Source: Aldrovandia affinis
Lineage: Eukaryota; Chordata; Actinopteri; Notacanthiformes; Halosauridae
Assembly (NCBI GenBank): GCA_029706075.1
Contig: JAINUG010000055.1
Location: forward strand, 4,100,399 to 4,164,398
DNA: 64,000 nt
Reading direction: 5' to 3'
In this document: piece by piece, positions 59,925-64,000 of the stretch
How the letters are laid out: every line of letters starts with the position of its first letter
Numbering within the stretch: position 1 is the stretch's first letter
Made by a program: the position numbers and the translations under genes
The notes under the pieces: model-generated
Database searches by the model: none
What the model saw: the letters and a program-made list of their open reading frames with translations, nothing else
What the model was told of the DNA's origin: nothing

Positions 59925-62900
59925 TGTAACGTCCTACAACAGTTCAGAAGGATGAGGATTTGTGCATGCTTTCCCAATGGAAATATGTAATCAAAGGTGT
60001 ACAGTATAAAGCAAAGAGATATTCCACAGCTAGCAAAGATTTTCACACAGGAGAAGACAAAGGGTCCTAACCCAGAAACGGAATCCTATACCAGCATCAT
60101 CATTAGTCATCCTGTAACCTTAGCAACATGCGCCAGAGGGAGTGGCATCATTCTACGGCAACTTCTGGTCAGACACTGAATAAGACATGCGGGCTCAGCG
60201 ATGGTAGGTAAGCTGGCCATTCTCATTGGCAAACATTTCAGTCTATTGTCTTCTGCTTAAAACTAAAAGGCAGCTCCAAAAAGTACATGAAGTCAGCTGA
60301 CTACTTCTTCTCCACGCCGAAACGCTACGATAGCGCAGACGCTGCAGCTACTGCACGGGGTGTCTGTGCAACTGTGCAGCTGGAGCAGGCAAACCAGAGG
60401 AGTTACTACTGAGGCAGGGGATATGGCACAGGCCCAAAGCCTCAAACCCCGGGTGACAGACCGAACAGAACCGCCGCCGGCTCAGTCCGGATTCACTCTG
60501 GCTCAAAAGGCACATCACTGCCTTCTGATACCGGGGTCGGGGGGTTTAATTCCATTTTTCAAATCTGGAAATGATTTGAAATTCAATTCACTAATTGAAA
60601 AAAGGCCCTTAATGTTGTATGGGGATTTTTCAATTAATTCATTAATTAAATTTCTATTTGTATTCTGAATTGACTGTTTTGAACTAGGTTTGACACCCCC
60701 CCCAACCCTTCCAGATGCTCCACTTGGGGGACTCCAAAGTCTCCATTCACACCAAGGTCACCCCAAGGCGCTTTACAGTGTGTTGAGAGCTTTATTACTT
60801 CCCATACAGGGTTCAGCTATCACCAAAATGATATTAAAAAACAACTTATTGAATCCAAGGGTATGTTTTATTATGATGAAAAGGCAGTTTTGATACAGTG
60901 GCATTTTCATAGCAAAATTTCCAGGATCTTGCCAGCAAACTTTTCGAACTTTACATAAAGAATAATCCGTCGTCCTCTGTCATAGGTCTTAAAATAAAAC
61001 TTTTCTTCTTTTCATTTTTGCTTTCCTCCCAGGCAGCTCAGAGAACAGGTGACATGATCTGGATTAAGTATTTCAACTTAACCCGTTTTGGTTTATTCTT
61101 GCAGCATTATTTTCTCGTAGCGAAGTTTTATTTCTCTCCTGTAGTGCAGCCGCCTATGCTAATAAAAACTACTCACCCTGCCGTTTTAGAGCCGAGACTA
61201 CTCAACGGCAATTGCAAAATATCTGTAAAGCTAAGGCTATGCTCACATAAGACTTTGCATATGCTCACGGTTATCTCGCAGAGGCTGCTGTTCCAATGTG
61301 CAGTGTGCAACTTCATTGCGTGAAAACAGCGCATCAAAAAAGCAGTGCTTCATTTTCCACTTTTCAACTATTTTTATTTGTTTTGTGATGCTGTATTTTC
61401 TCACATGACTCATATTAAGTGTCCTTAGATTTTATTTGTATAGCAAGACGCTATACAAATAAAGTATTACTATTATTATTATTATCATTACTACTTTAAG
61501 CCTGTTAATTTGAGCACAAAACTGACAGAGCTCTGAGAGTCAGCTCTCTTCAATATGCGAGGACGTGAGATAGTGTACATAATTGATGTGCAGATGGGGA
61601 GAGAGACTGGGGCTGTTACATAACAATATTTTTGTCTCTGGAGGAGGGCTAAAGGAGGAATAACCCAGAATACCCTGTCATTGGCAAGACCTGCTTGTCC
61701 TGAGGAAGCTCCGTCGTGTCAACGTGACAAACGCACACACACTCACAAAAGAAGAGAAAAAATGCTTACCCCCACACTTCTGGTTTGTGTTGGAGAAAAA
61801 TAGCAAATAGCTTGTGTGCACGCATTGATAAACTTAGCACATAACCCATTTAAGGCATACAACTTCATTTAAATGCTAGCTTTAAATAAATATTTTCATT
61901 CTGTGCAATGCAAAATAATGATATTAAATAATCTGCACACATATTGACGGGAGGGGACAATTTTGACGAGTCGACTGCTGCTTTATCCTGTGTGTACATC
62001 TATATGCAAATTAGCTGAGCAGGTTTCCCTGCCAGGTGGGTAAACCAAGGTCAGATGGTCTAATTTGCATAAGGGTGTACACATAAGCTCTGACACGAAA
62101 ATAAATTGTTTTTTTAAGTATTTTAGTTAGTGTCCGAACCTATTCGATTAACAACTATATACATGGAGCACGTCCACCATCTTAGACACATTTAAATGGT
62201 AGCAATACAGTGTACATGTATGTATGCATATAGATACAGCACACACACACCCATGGCTTAGATTAATTCAATACTAGCTTCAGATTGACTGAGCAGCTGT
62301 GCTATTCTGACATACACACATTTGGAGGGAGTGCAAGCCTAAAGTCAACCTTTGAAAGATAATGCACCTTCAGCAGTGGTCACGAGATAAAACAACAATA
62401 CATAAATAAAACATTTGCAAAAAAAAACCCTCCTGCTAAGACTGGATTTTCCGCCTCAGCCCGGGATCCCAGTCCTGTGCGATTTCTACAGATGTTTTCA
62501 GTGGCGGCCGGGCATCTGAGGCATCGAAAAGTATGTAAATGCCCTGCCAAGACTGACACGGTCTGCTAAATCAAACAAAATGTCCTTACAGCACCGAGAA
62601 CGTCGCTGTGGGTCTACGGCAATAGCCGACAGTGAGTGCACGGATGACCGAAAATGTACACCACATGAATGAAGTGGCAGCGTTTTCACAGGCAAGTGTA
62701 GCGCTCTCTCCTTGGCAATATCAGTTAACTTGGGTAGCTGGAGCTGCTATTGAGGGGCAGGAAACTGATTTGCTCTTGAACGCTAGCCTCCGCTCACAAA
62801 ATCAGCCCAAATCCTGTTACTCAAAAACATACGAGCCACCAGCGTAGCCATTTCAGGTTTAAGCCCCACCTGGAATGCTTTATGACAAACTGCTAATCTA

Positions 62901-63665
62901 CTGCTGCACAACTACTGCTGCACAACAACTATCCACACACCACCCACACCTCCCCCACACACCCCCAACAGTCAACAACAGGTTTGCCTATGTAGCCTGC
63001 CTTAAATGGATATATTTCTCTAAATACTCTCTTGTATTTTCTCAACCCCCCCAAATTAAATCCTGGCTATGAGCTTGCAAATTGCCTATACATTTGTTAC
63101 CACTGAAAAAGTGATCTCTGGCTCAATATTACGTGCAATGAGAAGTAGCTATATTGAGTGGTGTCATTCCCACATACAACTCAAATTCACTCAGAAAGTA
63201 ATAACTTTCTGTTAATAGGTAGCTTGTTAGCTCGAATACGTCTATTGTGGGCAAACAACAGAAGTTACAAGATACAGTAACTTCAGCCAGGCTTGCTTGC
63301 TTGCTTGCTTGCTGGTCTGCAAGCTGCTTAGCATCTAATGTAGTATTTGGAATGCTTGCAGGATTTGAAAATTTACCAAATATTTTAATAAATTTAAGCT
63401 GGCAAAAGAGCTACCTGGTTTTCAATATCATCAAGTAAGCCAGAGCCAAGCTAGTTAACTTACTGTAACACAATTACTGCAGGCAGTACAATTAATTTAG
63501 ATTTTACAATTGCTTAAATTATGAAGCCGTAGTACAAGAGATGTAAAGCACTCCATGTGTGCCCAGCGCTTGTGTGTTGTTTAACAACCCAAGGTGAAGC
63601 TGAAAAATACCAATATGAACATACACTATATTTCACTTCCTGATTCCTTATATATATATATATAT
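59925..63665. other. Intron 1 spacer, no gene recognised
   Basis: Mostly unique AT-rich sequence. TATAGCAAGACGCTATACAA then ATAAAGTATTACTATTATT at 61440-61490 is a retroposon-tail-like stretch. TGCTTGCTTGCT tetranucleotides occur at 63294-63312. No exon 1 of the receptor was found. Confidence 0.45.
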
Positions 63666-64000
63666 TGTGGAAGCCCAAGGGGCTGCACAAGGAAATGGCT
63701 GCCTGGCCTACAACACATGGGAGCCAGGAAACACTACATTTCCCAGCAGGCCACAGTTACACCTGAGCCGAGTCAAGCAATGGGGACTAACCAGCTGAAA
63801 GCCATTTCGAGGCCTATTTAAAGGGCTGATCCTGTGACACGTGGAGAGGAGTAGGAACGTGTTTGGGAAGGAGTTACTGAGTGTGGTGAATGTGTAGAGT
63901 ACCTGTGAAGTTGTTTGACCAGCCAGGATTTGAGGAGAGAGAGTTTTTTTGATTGTTGTGTATGAAATTGGATTGTGTGAGGACCCCCCTTTGGATTTAG
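63666..64000 (+). mobile_element. Probable LTR start, cut by the window edge
   Basis: Begins TGTGGAAGCCC right after a TA repeat and contains ACTACATTTCCCAG and a TATA-like CCTATTTAAAGGGC at about 63815, an arrangement common in fish LTR retrotransposons. The end of the LTR is not in the window, so this cannot be confirmed here. Confidence 0.45.

Overview
The window is vertebrate nuclear DNA, almost certainly from a ray-finned (teleost-type) fish. The evidence is spliced coding exons with GT-AG boundaries, large repeat-rich introns, Tc1-like transposons, tRNA-derived SINEs with the fish-type tail (GGATAAGAGCGTCTGCTAAA), an L2-like LINE fragment, hAT elements, a solo LTR and abundant CA, TA and CT microsatellites. 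I cannot name the species.

The only host gene I can support is part of a group III metabotropic glutamate receptor on the minus strand. Three consecutive coding exons (2, 3 and 4 in the family numbering) lie at 47066-47282 (217 bp), 4087-4222 (136 bp) and 2738-2892 (155 bp). Their phases join perfectly and they encode one continuous stretch of the extracellular Venus-flytrap ligand-binding domain. Five glutamate-contact positions known from mGluR4 are kept. Exon 2 is most like GRM7. Exon 3 lacks two codons that mammalian GRM7 has, and exon 4 has some GRM6-like residues, so grm7 is the best but not a certain name. Intron 2 is 42.8 kb, intron 3 is 1.2 kb, intron 1 runs from 47283 past the right edge, and exon 5 lies beyond the left edge.

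The rest is intron filled with repeats. 2.2-7.1 kb holds deleted Tc1-like copies, a 141-bp MITE with an 8-bp target duplication, and a GT-rich minisatellite touching the exon 3 splice donor. 8.8-11.2 kb holds a 24-copy 48-bp minisatellite followed by two adjacent antisense SINEs. 20.7-25.0 kb is a nest: a Tc1 element broken by a SINE, then a second Tc1 element broken by a 1.3-kb hAT element. 31.4-32.5 kb holds a second 48-bp minisatellite (13 copies) with a hAT-type MITE in its last units. 38.1-38.7 kb is a solo LTR. 39.7-41.3 kb holds a SINE, then an L2-like LINE inside another Tc1-like element. 42.7-43.3 kb is a 25-bp minisatellite. 44.3-47.9 kb holds a retroposon tail and two SINEs with a different tRNA-like head. 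51-52 kb is a CT/CA block followed by an antisense retroposon tail. 59.6 kb holds a MITE and 63.7 kb the likely start of an LTR.

I found no new multi-gene system. The long open frames (up to 399 codons) come from tandem repeats whose unit is a multiple of three. The points most worth a second look are the identity of the receptor paralogue, the paired 48-bp minisatellites, the nested insertions with intact target duplications, and the tail shared by the LINE and the SINEs.
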